Below, piece by piece: positions 13,749 to 24,676 of a DNA stretch of 29,248 bases. Position 1 is the stretch's first letter, and each line of letters begins with the position of its first letter. Below the pieces are notes generated by a model. The model had not been told where the DNA came from, did no database searches, and worked only from the letters and a program-made list of their open reading frames with translations. Source of the stretch: Branchiostoma floridae (Eukaryota; Chordata; Leptocardii; Amphioxiformes; Branchiostomatidae); assembly GCF_000003815.2 (NCBI RefSeq), contig NC_049980.1, forward strand, positions 16,169,639 to 16,198,886. The letters run 5' to 3'. The position numbers were made by a program, and so were the translations under genes.

Positions 13749-13770
13749 AAGTACCCAATAATGGGTACTT
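13749..13770. repeat. Perfect 9-bp-stem hairpin
   Basis: AAGTACCCA-ATAA-TGGGTACTT at 13749-13770 is perfectly self-complementary around a 4-base loop. No T-run follows, and the setting is eukaryotic intergenic, so it is listed as a hairpin and not as a terminator. Confidence 0.6.
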
Positions 13771-14460
13771 AGCAGAATGTAATGTTTGGCTGTCATATCA
13801 AGACTTTGCTCGGGGGTTAGCAGCGTGACAAAACTAACATAGAAAGGAATAAACCTGATTTTTGTCTGCGTCAGGATACATACTTTCATGGTTAAAATGT
13901 TTTAAATCCGCGAATGTTAAAAAAAGAAATCCTGTCATTTACCACTATGGAAATATAGTGTTTTCTCGTTATACACAAGTCAGGTCTTAATTTTCGTAAT
14001 TTGCATTCATCAACAAATGTTCCTCTCTATCTCGGTTAAATATGTCATATGTTTAAATAGTCCTGTCATCTCACTAACAGGCAACATTTGCGAGATTCAA
14101 CCATCTCCCCCCATGCAAAGCAAAATGGACTATTCCAACCCTAGTGCGAGAACGGACTCTTGCCTTCTTGTACCCTGGTGTTATGACCAAATGAACTGAA
14201 GTTTGGTATAGTGGTGCATTAGATATTCATATTTGACATAAATCACTTCAAAATGATTTACATGTATTTGGGAATTTTTGTGGGGGTATTTTTGGATTTG
14301 TATGCTTCCGTTGCCTGGGCCTGATTGGCCCCCACACCCGGCATTGTCATGTCTCCCATGTATACCTGACCGATTCAATTAAGTGACCACCTAATGAGCT
14401 ATCCTGGTTAATAGAGTGATCTGAAACTTGTACAGGGAATGTACAGGGATGTCGTAGACT

Positions 14461-15420
14461 TATGCCAATAGGACTTTGTTAACACTTTTGGCATGCGCTA
14501 TTTGGGACCGCAACAAGCCATTAGGGGCCCAAAATCTTATAATTTCGAAGTCTCACCAAAATTTACCTAAGTACTAAATATCAAAACAATCCATCCAGGC
14601 CTTCTAGAGTTATGCTGCTTATTTACATGCACACAAACATGTGTACATTCAATTAAATTCTTTTGAATGAAAATGAAAAACGTTAACAGGACAAAACAAA
14701 AGGCAGGGAATTGTAGGAACGTTAGTGTGCAAACGTCATGAGACAAGCCTTATGGTGCACAGAGGGGACCAGGAATGGTAGGTATCCACTGCAGGTACCA
14801 ACAGGTCATATTGAATAAACAGAGATAACTACCGGCCTTTGTCGTCTGGGGTGAAAGTGGGGGTTATTTATCTGCACTGAAATTCAAGTCTGCTTGCTAT
14901 CGTGTCTATCTCACACAAGGAGAAGAACATGGTGGATGCGAGAGCAAGGAAAGGGAGCTTACAAAACGTATTTTACTAGTTTAGTGGCTTTCACAAATAG
15001 ATCGCTAAATAAGAGAACAAACAAGAGTTTGGAGACCTCATATCTCCATGAAATATTCTGATTATGCCAATGACTTGCACATCTGCATAATCTATGCTTG
15101 GTCATGTACACCTTTAACTAACTTACACAGGTCACAATGTTGACAATCCGAAGTTGGTATCTACTAATCTTGCAACTGCCACAGACGACATTATGTTACA
15201 TTTGAGCCCTATAAAGGACAACACTGTATACATCTATTGCCCTTATTAGATATGCACCTTAACTCCCAATCTGCATAACTTCCACTTCATTATGTACATC
15301 TCTGTCAAAGATACTTACATACTAAATATCATGGAATTCTTTTTGGAAGACATGCATTTAATGATGCAAGCCGGGGCCTTAACAAACATCACTTCTTCCT
15401 TACATCACAAGCTAGCTGTC
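14461..15420 (-). repeat. Degenerate inverted copy of the dispersed repeat
   Basis: Read on the minus strand, 14641-14475 gives CATGTTTGTGTGCATG, AGCATAACTCTAGAAGG, a CTGGATGGATTG box and TTTTGGGCCCCTAATGGC, the same order as the 9.66-13.3-kb copies but inverted. The stretch to about 15420 is AT-rich with weak ATCTGCATAA sites and no open frame, and probably belongs to the same old insertion; that part is uncertain. Confidence 0.6.
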
Positions 15421-15791
15421 ATCCAAAGAATCCCTGGGACCCAGGTCGACTAGAGGTAAAAAATAGGAGTTCTGCTGCATCCTCCCACATCTATGACGTA
15501 ACATCGAACTTGACCCAGAAATGCTTGTCGCCCTCAGTGGACTAGAGAGAACACCCTCACCCATGCCTTGGCATCCAGTATGGGCGAATCCACCCCAACG
15601 CAGGGGTGATAGACATGTGTATGGTACACCTACACTTCATCCTATAAGTTTAACGACAACTAGTCTCGTAATTAAGGATCAGCAAATGTGTATTCAACGT
15701 AACTGTTGTCAACTTGTCACATAGAATACATAAACCTTTTGTTTGTTTGGTTGACTGATTGATTTGACTGACTGACTCCTCTATTGTATTT

Positions 15792-15864
15792 GTTAGTTAG
15801 TTAGTTAGTTTGTTTGTTTGTTTGTTTGTATGTATGTATGTATGTATGTATGTATGTATGTATG
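15792..15864 (+). repeat. Compound tetranucleotide microsatellite (TTAG)n(TTTG)n(TATG)n
   Basis: About four TTAG, five TTTG and nine TATG units run together without interruption. Adjacent TGACTGACTGA at 15757-15775 extends the simple sequence. Stepwise single-base changes between unit types suggest successive expansion of point-mutated units. Confidence 0.95.
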
Positions 15865-16405
15865 AAAGTTGGTGGCAGACAATGATATTACTCATGGATA
15901 AAAGTTAGGTATGTTGAACACCGGTGGCTCATCTTCACTTGGTTCACTATGATTGAAATCATGGGTATTTCACAATGTAGACAATTCTTTTTCATCCTTC
16001 GCTTTGATGCATGATTTTGCTGAATTGCTCTTTACTTATAACCCTTCCTCCAAGCTGGAGCACAAATGTCTCTTCCCATTCACATCTGTTGTTACGTGCG
16101 TAGACAAGCTTTTCTCCACGCTAGAGCTGTGGCAGCAAGGACACGCTTAGCTGATCTGTAGCTGCCTGTTCGCAGTCTGCGCTTGCAGGGGTCTTGTAGG
16201 AGGCGCTGACACAACGGAGCAGGGCAGGCTTGGGCTGAGGAGTGTCGCGTCAGTCGCGGACGCGCCGTGGAAAAGGTGCTTTTGTTGATGTGAAATCGGA
16301 GAGCCCTCCTTGCAGCACGCTTGGGGTGCTCCCGCTACCAGCCCCGGAGCCAGACGGACTGAACCGCGCGCACAGGGAGGCAGGGAAGTTCGGTTCAGCA
16401 CTGAC

Positions 16406-16599
16406 CTGTGCAGTTTACCGACCAGCTTCGCTCCAGTCTGGACCCCATAGCCCTCGTGGAGTGTGGGGTTGACGATCCGGGACACAAAAAGCGGGCATCC
16501 TGAACCATCCTCTTGTCTAGACGCTTGAGCGGAGCAGAGCCAAGATATAAGCCAGAGCCTGAAGAAAACCTGAACGCCGGCATTACAGTACGCCGGCAT
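16406..16599 (-). CDS. First coding exon of an unidentified secreted protein
   Basis: ATG at 16599-16597, with A at -3, opens MPAYCNAG then VQVFFRLWLISWLCSAQA, a clear signal peptide with a likely cut after AQA. The mature start is SRQEDGSGCPLFVSRIVNP and then TLHEGYGVQTGAKLVGKLH. The exon ends CACAG|GTCAGT, a strong donor, in phase 2 after 64 codons. The region is GC-rich and the open frame on the opposite strand (16242-16472) is a shadow. I do not recognise the family: one cysteine and a Gly-rich strand-like tail are all that is visible. Its later exons must lie to the left, but none was found among the repeats. It starts head to head with the plus-strand exon at 17808. Confidence 0.5.
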
Positions 16600-17807
16600 T
16601 ATCACCCAGAAACGTGTGTACGGCAAGCAATTTTTGCTTCCGTCTAAACGTTAGCCAGCCCCGCTGCCAGACGGGGATTGTTCTCATTTTCGACCCAGAG
16701 TGGGTAGAGGAAACCTTTCGGAGCTGAAAGAGAGAACGCAAACCTTGTTGGAAGGCCTTACTTATACATCACGTGTTTCAGATTTTGGATAGCGATCGTG
16801 CCCTTCTACCGGATATTAGCCGCCTTCGGGTTGATACTAGCCCTGACGCTTGACAAGTCTGTAAGGTATGTAAAATTTTCTTAGGGTCAGTAACTAAAAT
16901 GATCGAACCGTTTTTGATACATAGTTCACGGCGGCCACGACTTATCGTTTAGTTTTAACTGTCAGATTCGGAGATTTTCTGGTGGCAAGTTAGCCGAACA
17001 AACATGGTTTTCTCCGGACTATCAGAGAGTGGTTTGCGTGAGTCCTGCGGGAGTGCTTTTGTGGGTGGGTTTTCGGTAACCCCAGCTGTGACACCAGTTT
17101 CCCTCGGCGCTCTCAAGTGCACAGTGCGAGGCTCGCAAGGAGTTTCTGGAGAAGCGTTATAGTCAGTTTTCAAAGAAACAATGGGTCTCTATGGTGAACG
17201 TGCAAAATAGCACTGCTGTTGCCAATCACGCTCACCTCTCGAAGTTGCTCACTATAGCCTTGCTTCCCCTGGTGCCAGGGTTCCGACAGCAGTGTGTAGC
17301 AAGAACAGGTGTTCCATGCTAACGTTGCACAGGCGTCGGGAAAAGGAGGCATAGTTGGGCACAGATCGGGAACGTCGCCTGTTTCCAATCTAATCGACTC
17401 CTTCATCTACCAATAATTTGGACTAACGTTTCACCTGCTGTTGACATTCTGTCTTCTTCAGTTACGGTACAAGCATTATCCGTGGACCAAAACCGCCCCA
17501 TGTCAGCTTTTAAAAATTCCTAACGCATACTTTGGCACACTGCGCTCCATGGACACACTCATCTATTATTTCAAACAAGGAGATTAAAGAGAACCTCCTT
17601 GCCTCAAACGTCCATTCTCCTTGCCTTTTTTAAGAGTAACCGTGTCCTAGAGGTGACCTATGCATTGGGTGCGATCCAAACTGACAAGAACAATGAACCC
17701 TTCATGAGCCCTGTGGCCTGTACGTGTTTTATTGTTCGTCGGTTCATGACGCGCCGACTTGCCTCGCTCTCGTACTAATTTCCTGTCCTCCCGGCTTTTT
17801 CTCACAG
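16600..17807. promoter_or_regulatory. Candidate bidirectional promoter and 5' UTR region
   Basis: About 1.2 kb, GC-richer and less repetitive than its surroundings, between two divergent signal-peptide exons. A good plus-strand donor, TGTAAG|GTATGT, lies at 16865/16866 and could end a non-coding first exon spliced to the acceptor at 17807. On the minus strand CGAGAG|GTGAGC at 17238 could end a 5' UTR exon of the left gene. No TATA box is obvious. Both UTR exons are inference. Confidence 0.4.
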
Positions 17808-18001
17808 CTGCCCCGGAGCCGCGGGACTCGGGACACCCCCTGGCCGGGAAACATGGAGATAAACACGGTCTTCAGATGGTGCTATTGTTGTTTGATAACT
17901 TTCGTCGGATATGGACTCGTGACGGGTGAACAAGAGTTTCTGGAGGAATCAGACGTTGGGAGAGTAAAAAGAACTGGCAAAAGTGCTTCAGTATTGACAG
18001 G
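17808..18001 (+). CDS. First coding exon of a secreted, furin-processed protein; possibly fibrillin-like
   Basis: Acceptor GGCTTTTTCTCACAG| at 17807, ATG at 17853 in a strong context (AAACATGG), donor ACAGG|GTAAGT after 18001 in phase 2. The coding part is 149 bases. It encodes a signal peptide (MEINTVFRWCYCCLITFVGY, then GLVTG), an acidic EQEFLEESD stretch, a furin-type RVKR (residues 37-40) and a short TGKSASVLTG tail whose last Gly codon is split after two bases. From memory, human fibrillin-1 has the same layout: signal peptide, RAKR site, short linker, and a first coding exon ending after two bases of the Gly before PNVCG. The upstream acceptor implies a non-coding first exon, as in fibrillin genes. 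No PNVCG exon was found, so the first intron would exceed 11 kb. Other furin-processed secreted proteins remain possible. Confidence 0.55.
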
Positions 18002-18701
18002 GTAAGTACTCTGTGATACTTGTTGGCTTTGAAGTTTGAAGTTTGTGAATTCGTATTCTTCCAATCAATATCGCAAGTTGCATTCGTCTTCCATTTTTTT
18101 TCTTTCTACTCATGTTAAAAGTTCACAACTGTCGCTAATTGTGTGTGTTTTTATCTAAATATATGATTAAGCATACATCCAATGGTTTCTAGTCAGATAA
18201 TACTTGAGGTGAAAGAGGGAAACACAAGGAACCATCATGTGTCGGCGTTGTGTTTTTCTTTAGGACAGGTAGATCTCTGGAAAGCACATTTGGAATAACG
18301 AGCAAGCACCAAGTTTGTTTGAAGTTTGGTGTCAGTACGTGACAAGAATGGTTATTTGTGGTGAGCCAGGGGAACTCCCAACCGGATAGGCCAAATCCCC
18401 AGACGACTCGAGCCTGGACAAACACACACAAAACCGGGCGACGGGTTATATAGCTCGATAGTCATAAATAACAGTATAGGTTACCTAGAAGTTTGTTTTT
18501 CCCGTGGCTGGAGAAAACGAGATGGGCTCTCTGCGTGCGGAGTCCGAAGTAGGTTATGACTTTTTAATTAACTGTATAATGGTGCGAAACTGCCCCCTGC
18601 CCTGTCTTGTTATCGTGTGTTTACCGGATGGTATAGCGTGACATTAGTTAATCTTCGCGGTGGGCCTGGGGCTCACCAGTTGTCATGGGGATAGGTGACC
18701 T

Positions 18702-18715
18702 GTAGCCATGGTAAC
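18702..18715 (+). promoter_or_regulatory. RFX X-box-like site GTAGCCATGGTAAC
   Basis: Matches the RFX consensus GTNRCC-N(0-3)-RGYAAC exactly with a 2-base spacer. A weaker neighbour, GTTGTCATGGGGAT, lies about 24 bases upstream, and a TGACCT nuclear-receptor half-site sits between. X-boxes drive ciliary genes; an isolated intronic site may be chance or part of an enhancer. Confidence 0.35.
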
Positions 18716-21671
18716 GATGGATAAAGGAGTCTCTTCCTAACCAAGTTTTCTGTTTATATACAATAACAAGTATTAAAAGAATGCCCAGTTTCTATTGTTT
18801 CAATGGTTGATAGCAGACCGGACCGACTCCATGACGTTTTATTTATGTCAGCACAGGAAAGGGCGGAGACCCAAATTAAAAGGATCTGATCGGGTGTCCT
18901 CACCCCTTCTGCTTCTCAAGAAAAGGCAGTGCATTGTGCTTGCGCTTGGCAGACCGCAGCTGTAAAAGCTTGCCCCACTTGTCAGACGTGGCTAGCCGGC
19001 TATAACATGCTGACGACGGTGAGAAAGCTGTAGCAACAGCCCGGTCGTAGATTTTATCCATATGTGTTGCGACTCACAACTCTGGAAAGGCTGGTCCTCT
19101 CCTCTAACATCTAGTGGTTTCTGCTTCACATTTCATCGTCAGTCGTTTCTCAACTTCCAACACACGACATCATTTGTTTACCAAACTAATCACAGCATTC
19201 CTCGCAAATCGTCGACTTCTGCCACTGTCGATTGTAAACAAGGAGATATCCTTCTCTCTTATCTGGATGCCTGGGCCCCTGGCTGGCTAGGTTTCAATTT
19301 GATAGAAGAGGGGAGGAAGTTCGACGGTTTGCAGAGTCTGTGTAAACTTGTTGGCTCTCGCGATTTTGTTTACCAATTCCATTGGAGTGACCGTGCACAC
19401 AAACTGTCTTTGTTTGTCACAATTTGTACGCGCCAGGGTCTGAGTGGGTGGCAAACACAAATGTTTAGATGGCTGCAAGATGGAGATGTACACAAGCAGC
19501 CTGCGCAAAGATTTACACGTCCGCATGCTGATGGGTGGTCGGACGGTGCATGGCGGACTGAAAAGCTCATGACTTCCCGTCAGGGATAAAAGAATAAAAG
19601 AAACATTTGAGTTTGAGGGGTATATACTGTAGTCCACAATCCAAATGCAAAATTACGATACTTTCAGAAAAATCAAAGCCTGGCTATTCAAATTGTTACA
19701 AAATGTACTACATGAACACGTCGGATTGACAAAAAATGCACGGTGGAAAATATTGAATTAGGAAGTAAAAAGAGAGACAATGTTCTTGATTTTTTCTTGT
19801 TTGATGTTTCTTATAAAGAAAAATCTCAATTTGCATTTTCCTACGGGACCAATGACTGATTGACTGACTGAATTACTCCGTCAATTGAAAGATATCCTGA
19901 TGACCGCGGGTCAGGGCAAATCTGTGCAAGATGGCCACAAGTTACTAAATCTACCTCCTGATGAGAGGCAATGCTGCGTAGTTTATGTCTTGAGAAATTC
20001 TTGGTAATGATCAAATCTCGTAGTGTAAACAGACAAACGTGTCAGAGGGGTTGTATGGTTTCCCTCGGGGACTCCGGGCCGTGTAATTACATGAAAACAT
20101 CCTCCTCAGTGGAGTTATCGTTCATGGATAACGAAAATAACATTGCAGGAGCAAAATTCTTATAACTTTGCATGAGGAAACTAACGTAAGGAGGTTGCCT
20201 GATGTACATATCCAATTTTTATCCAGTTATAGAGATTGAATTGTCTTAGACATTGTGCACCTGGATGTCTATCCTTCATGAGCGCGTTAGAAGTAGGAGG
20301 CAGCATTCTGTGAGAGTGTATTTGTATTGCAGTGTATCTGAGCCATCAGACGACATTTCGGTGAGGAATTCCCGCGTAAAAAACGACAGTGGCAGACGTG
20401 TTTGAACTGCGTCGGCCCAAAGGCGGCCATTTCTCACTATCAAGGTCAAACATTTCTTAAACCAACAAAGTAAGGAAAGGCATTGGGCCCATTATATATT
20501 GCAGACGACATGTTATGCGCCATTTCGTACAATGGCCCTTTGGTTCAATCTCGATTTCATTCTGAAAGACGTATTGATTTTATTCGAAACATCTTTTCTT
20601 TGTGTTGCTCGTCATGTAAACAAAGTATGTATATATCTGCATCTGCTCCCTGTCCAACATCACACACCCGGGAAAACAGAAAAGATCACAGTTATCAAAC
20701 GTGGAGTTTATACGAAAACACAAATCTGATAGTAGGGCGAAGGGACGGCGCTTGAGCGACGTCGTCAATCCTGTCGGTCTCTTAATCTTATCCCTGCTGG
20801 CTATCTTATTAGACTGGACCAGTGGTGTAAGGAGTTTATTTTGGATACAGCGTCTCTCCTATCGCTCTCCAAATGGGAAGCCCTAAACGGTGCTACCACC
20901 AGCGCCCGGGGCAGGGCGTGATCCCGTCTATCAATGCTCTGAAAGGGCGTACACCTATACTAGCTACCTTTTACACCCCCATTGCACCAGGCGGTGCGCT
21001 CGCGCTGCGACCTGAACGTTGACAGAGCGCGAAACCAATCTCCTTTGCGAAACGAATTTCATAGATAAAAAAACTTCATAGATAAAAAAAACGAATGCTT
21101 GGTGGTTTATGTGTTTTGTTGTCTTTGCCACACAAGGTCGTAGTGACATCGCAGGCGATCGCGGTCTTGTGGAATGGGGCTATTACTATTAGTTACACCA
21201 GGCATTCTGAACTGATACTGTATAAACATTGTAAGAGCAGTCTATGAACAATAGGCAATTGTATTATACTCAGAATCCCTGCCTTTCGCCATCGGAAACT
21301 GCAATGTACCTAGCGGTTGACATTGGGAACAATGTCAAAAGGGAAAGCTGAAACGCGGTCTCAAGCCATCACTCATCTATAGTGGAGATAGCGCGTCAAC
21401 AGGTGCGTTAGTTACCGAAACAGTCGGGAGGAAATATCTGTAAGGCGAGGCTGGGTTGAGTTGACTGACATGGAACAGCCTGAAAGAACAGGAAGAGGCC
21501 GATGTTGTCCTAGTGTGTTTGGAAAATGCCTTGCGGTGTTCGGCTTGACTTGACACCTTGTGCCGCTATTGTAGCACCGGGCACCAGACACCACATCCGT
21601 CATGTCATGGCCATCCCGCAGGAGGTCGGGCATTGTTGGACCGGTGAAAGTGTAAATAGCACTGGGTAGTT

Positions 21672-21826
21672 CTACTCTCCAAGCAGAGGTTGGTGGGGGA
21701 AATCGTGACCTTTTCCTCATATGCTTTCTTCGATGAGGAGGCTGATCGAAAAAGACGGCATATCATATAAGTTATTAGAAGGAGAAGGTCACGATTTTCT
21801 CCACCAACCTCTGCTTGTAGAGTAGG
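21672..21826. mobile_element. Foldback / MITE-like element with about 45-bp inverted arms
   Basis: The left arm from 21672 (CTACTCTCCAAGCAGAGGTT, then GGTGGGGGAAATCGTGACC) is repeated in reverse complement at 21782-21826 with a handful of mismatches, leaving a loop of about 65 bases. The 20-mer TACTCTCCAAGCAGAGGTTG recurs with one change at 26747-26766, so the arm belongs to a dispersed family. Confidence 0.75.
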
Positions 21827-24676
21827 TAGTTCACCTTCCTTGTGCATATTTCATTTGTAGCTAAAAGTTTTTATATATAGTTAGAAAAAACAAGAGTAAA
21901 GGAGAATTAAAGATGAACAATTTGTGCAGTACAGATATGAAAATGTGTTAAGTAAAGGAAAAAAACTCAGGAACGTTTTCGTTACAACAAATTTAAAGCA
22001 TAGAACCTCTGTCATAGCACCTCAAATAGTGACATATTTTTTCAATCAATGGTACAGGTACGGTGGGTCTCCTGCCATTTTTATATAATCCGACATGACG
22101 ACATGACAAAACCACTTTGAATTTGACGAAGGACACAAGTCTTCTTCGAAGGCCAATCTCTACACGTCGTTACATTTTTGTCGTTCATGGCACGATCCGA
22201 GAAGCTCCAGTCTTCCTAGGTAGACTGGGTCTATAACAGTGATTTGGGGTTGAATTCAGCTACTGCAGACATTGAAAACAATCTTTTCGCCCTAACTGTT
22301 CTACATTCTTAACCTTGCACGTGAAGTGCCGAACGCATTGTGGAGCCCTGGCTACCATCAGAATGCCATTATTGACCCATGGCAAACCCCGGCGACGTGA
22401 CACGTCCCTCCAAATTCCCCTAGTCTTGTTTATTGGCTTCTTGTATCCACTGAACTTGTGTGTGCAAGAATGTGATTCTTAGCCTTAGTAAACGACAAGG
22501 TTAAGGCGACCGAGGGAAAGACTAGCGGCTGCACACATGACAGAAAAGGCCATTTTAGAGGGGTGGGCCATTTTAGAGGGGTAGGATGTGTAAATATGAA
22601 ACGATATTAAAGGACGTAACGTTATATTTCTGACAAATGCACCACTAGTTTTAGTCCAAGGGGATAAGTTGGTGAATGGCAGGCGTAATAAAAGGTCAAC
22701 AACATAACTTTGAAGAGTATATAAGCTCGCTAAATCTACTTGAAGTGACAGTGTTGACACCAAAATCTACTTTTACACAAGGGCTCGATTCCGATGCCAA
22801 ACAGAACAATTCACAGGAAACGATGTGTTTGCATTTTGGCGTACATGCTGTTTGGTAAACAGTTGCACTTGAAACAGTTTGGTTTAGCGTGTCAAGTGCA
22901 GACGGCACGTGGTCTCCATTGTGCCGACATCACAAGCCCGCGACTGACGCCAGACGCACACAATGGACAGCTTCCGTCGACAATGGCAGGTCCCTAGAAA
23001 GACGACTTTTGCTCCCTCCTTGTTGGTTTGTAGGAAGTGGAGAATGTGTGTTTCCCCTTGGTATGGTGCAGCCTGACACAATAGCAGGATGTTTTTGCGA
23101 CATGAGTGAAAAGAGCACCACCGTTACTGACACGTGAAGGTGCCGTGCCAGAGCCATGCAGCTTCGTGTGGCAAATCACATGGAAGGGTGGTGGACAGAT
23201 AACTATCAATTACACGAACACGTTACACTTTCACTGCAGTAGCATCATACGACACCATATCTCAACATTTCTGTCAATGACTTTTGATAGATGAATGAAA
23301 GAATGGATAGGATCATTGGTGTCATCTTCCGATGTGTGTATGTAGCCGAGGTCTTACAATCGCTATTTTACTCCTCATGCAGTAGTCCACGTAGACCCTA
23401 GCACCCCTGAAAACCAACGGTTGTATTTCTTATTGTTCGGCAACTTGCCAAACTAGACTCCGATTTTCCTTTTCCCATGAGACTGTCCTTAGATCGCACA
23501 AGTGTGGACAGAATTGTGGTTTTCATTACGACTTTCCTCGCAATAATTAGGTGGTCCTGACCTTGATAGTTGGCTAGTATGTGAATTGTGTGAAGGAGAC
23601 TCAAGTGTAGAAGGGTTTGTATGTCCCTGGTCTGTATAGAGCGCTACATGGGGTACCGTACCATCGAACTTGCACCTGTGTTCCCTCCTGTGATCTCCTG
23701 TTCGTCCGTTTGTCATGTTTGTATGTCCTTGAACAGATTAGGGAGAGGGGAGGGCATAATTCCCCATAGAACGAAAAGCAATATTTCATGCGATGTAACT
23801 CATTTGGCGAGGAGACTGCTGTACGTGGGGCAGACTATGCTCTTTTTTGGGAAAATGGTATTATTACTTATTATTAGTACGGCATGGCTGCTGACAGAAA
23901 CGTCCTATCAATAGTGCATAAAAGGTCTTTTTGAAAGGAAGCACAGGAATCAGTTAACATCCAATCAAAGCTTCGGTGCAGCGTAATGGCAAATTCCATT
24001 GTAAATTGGAAGAAAGTAGCATGTATGGTACCGGAGTTGAAATGTACACAATAGCAGAGCACATAAAATTCAGATTGTTTTGCCCCATTACTAATTGTTT
24101 AGATAGCAACCCACTCAGACACCAGGAAAAAAGCATTTGGCAGTGGAGAAAACAGAAAGCGATCGATCCTAAGTACTTCCAAATGTTGAAGGGGGCGATT
24201 CGCGGTTTTCTAGTAGGTTGCAAGTCTACCTTTCTAGGGAAAGCACTTATTCCTCTCTCCCACTCACTAGAAGGTCAACTTTGAACTTCAAAGAGCACCT
24301 CCTCAAAGCCAAAGCCTCAAAGCCAAAAGAATAAATGTTTTCTGGTCGTTCATTTAGAAGCCAGGTTATGGTGACCTTGTGCTAACTATGGGATGCCCAG
24401 GCGGCACATGTTGTGGTCGGTCCTTGAGCCCCACTGGACCGAACCTGACTCCAGCCAACATAAACTTTGATAAAGGGGGGATTCGCAAAATAACGCGGGG
24501 TGCTGTGTCCAGATGATCCCAGATGTATGAGTTTGAAGTGTGCAACACATCTTTTTATTAATCCGTATAGGTCTACTTGTGGTTGTAGACCCTTCACTAT
24601 TCTGTAGTATTCAGGAAGTTGACCGAAGCATGACCATAGCCTCTACTTGACTACGCTGGCAGTATGCCTAGGTTAC

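Larger units (their letters stand above)
18002..24676 (+). other. Long presumed first intron of the plus-strand gene, mostly unannotated
   Basis: No convincing exon with matching splice sites and domain motifs was found on the plus strand. The stretch is unusually poor in the dispersed repeats that crowd 9-13 kb. Contents that could be named are listed separately: an X-box-like site at 18702, a 175-codon open frame at 19062-19589 with no recognisable domain, and a foldback element at 21672. Confidence 0.45.

Noticed and set aside
13749-13770. Transcription terminator hairpin
   Set aside because: The stem is perfect but there is no U-run, and bacterial-type terminators are not expected here.
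16242-16472. Plus-strand open frame opposite the secreted-protein exon
   Set aside because: Shadow of the minus-strand exon and GC-rich leader; no start context or motif.
17170-17406. Minus-strand open frame ending near a good donor at 17238
   Set aside because: More likely a non-coding 5' exon than a protein: no signal peptide or domain, and the downstream ATG exon has its own leader.
22889-23137. Possible fibrillin or EGF-type exon around GSGECVFPLG
   Set aside because: It lacks the PNVCG or EGF cysteine pattern, has no donor in frame, and competing frames are equally long.
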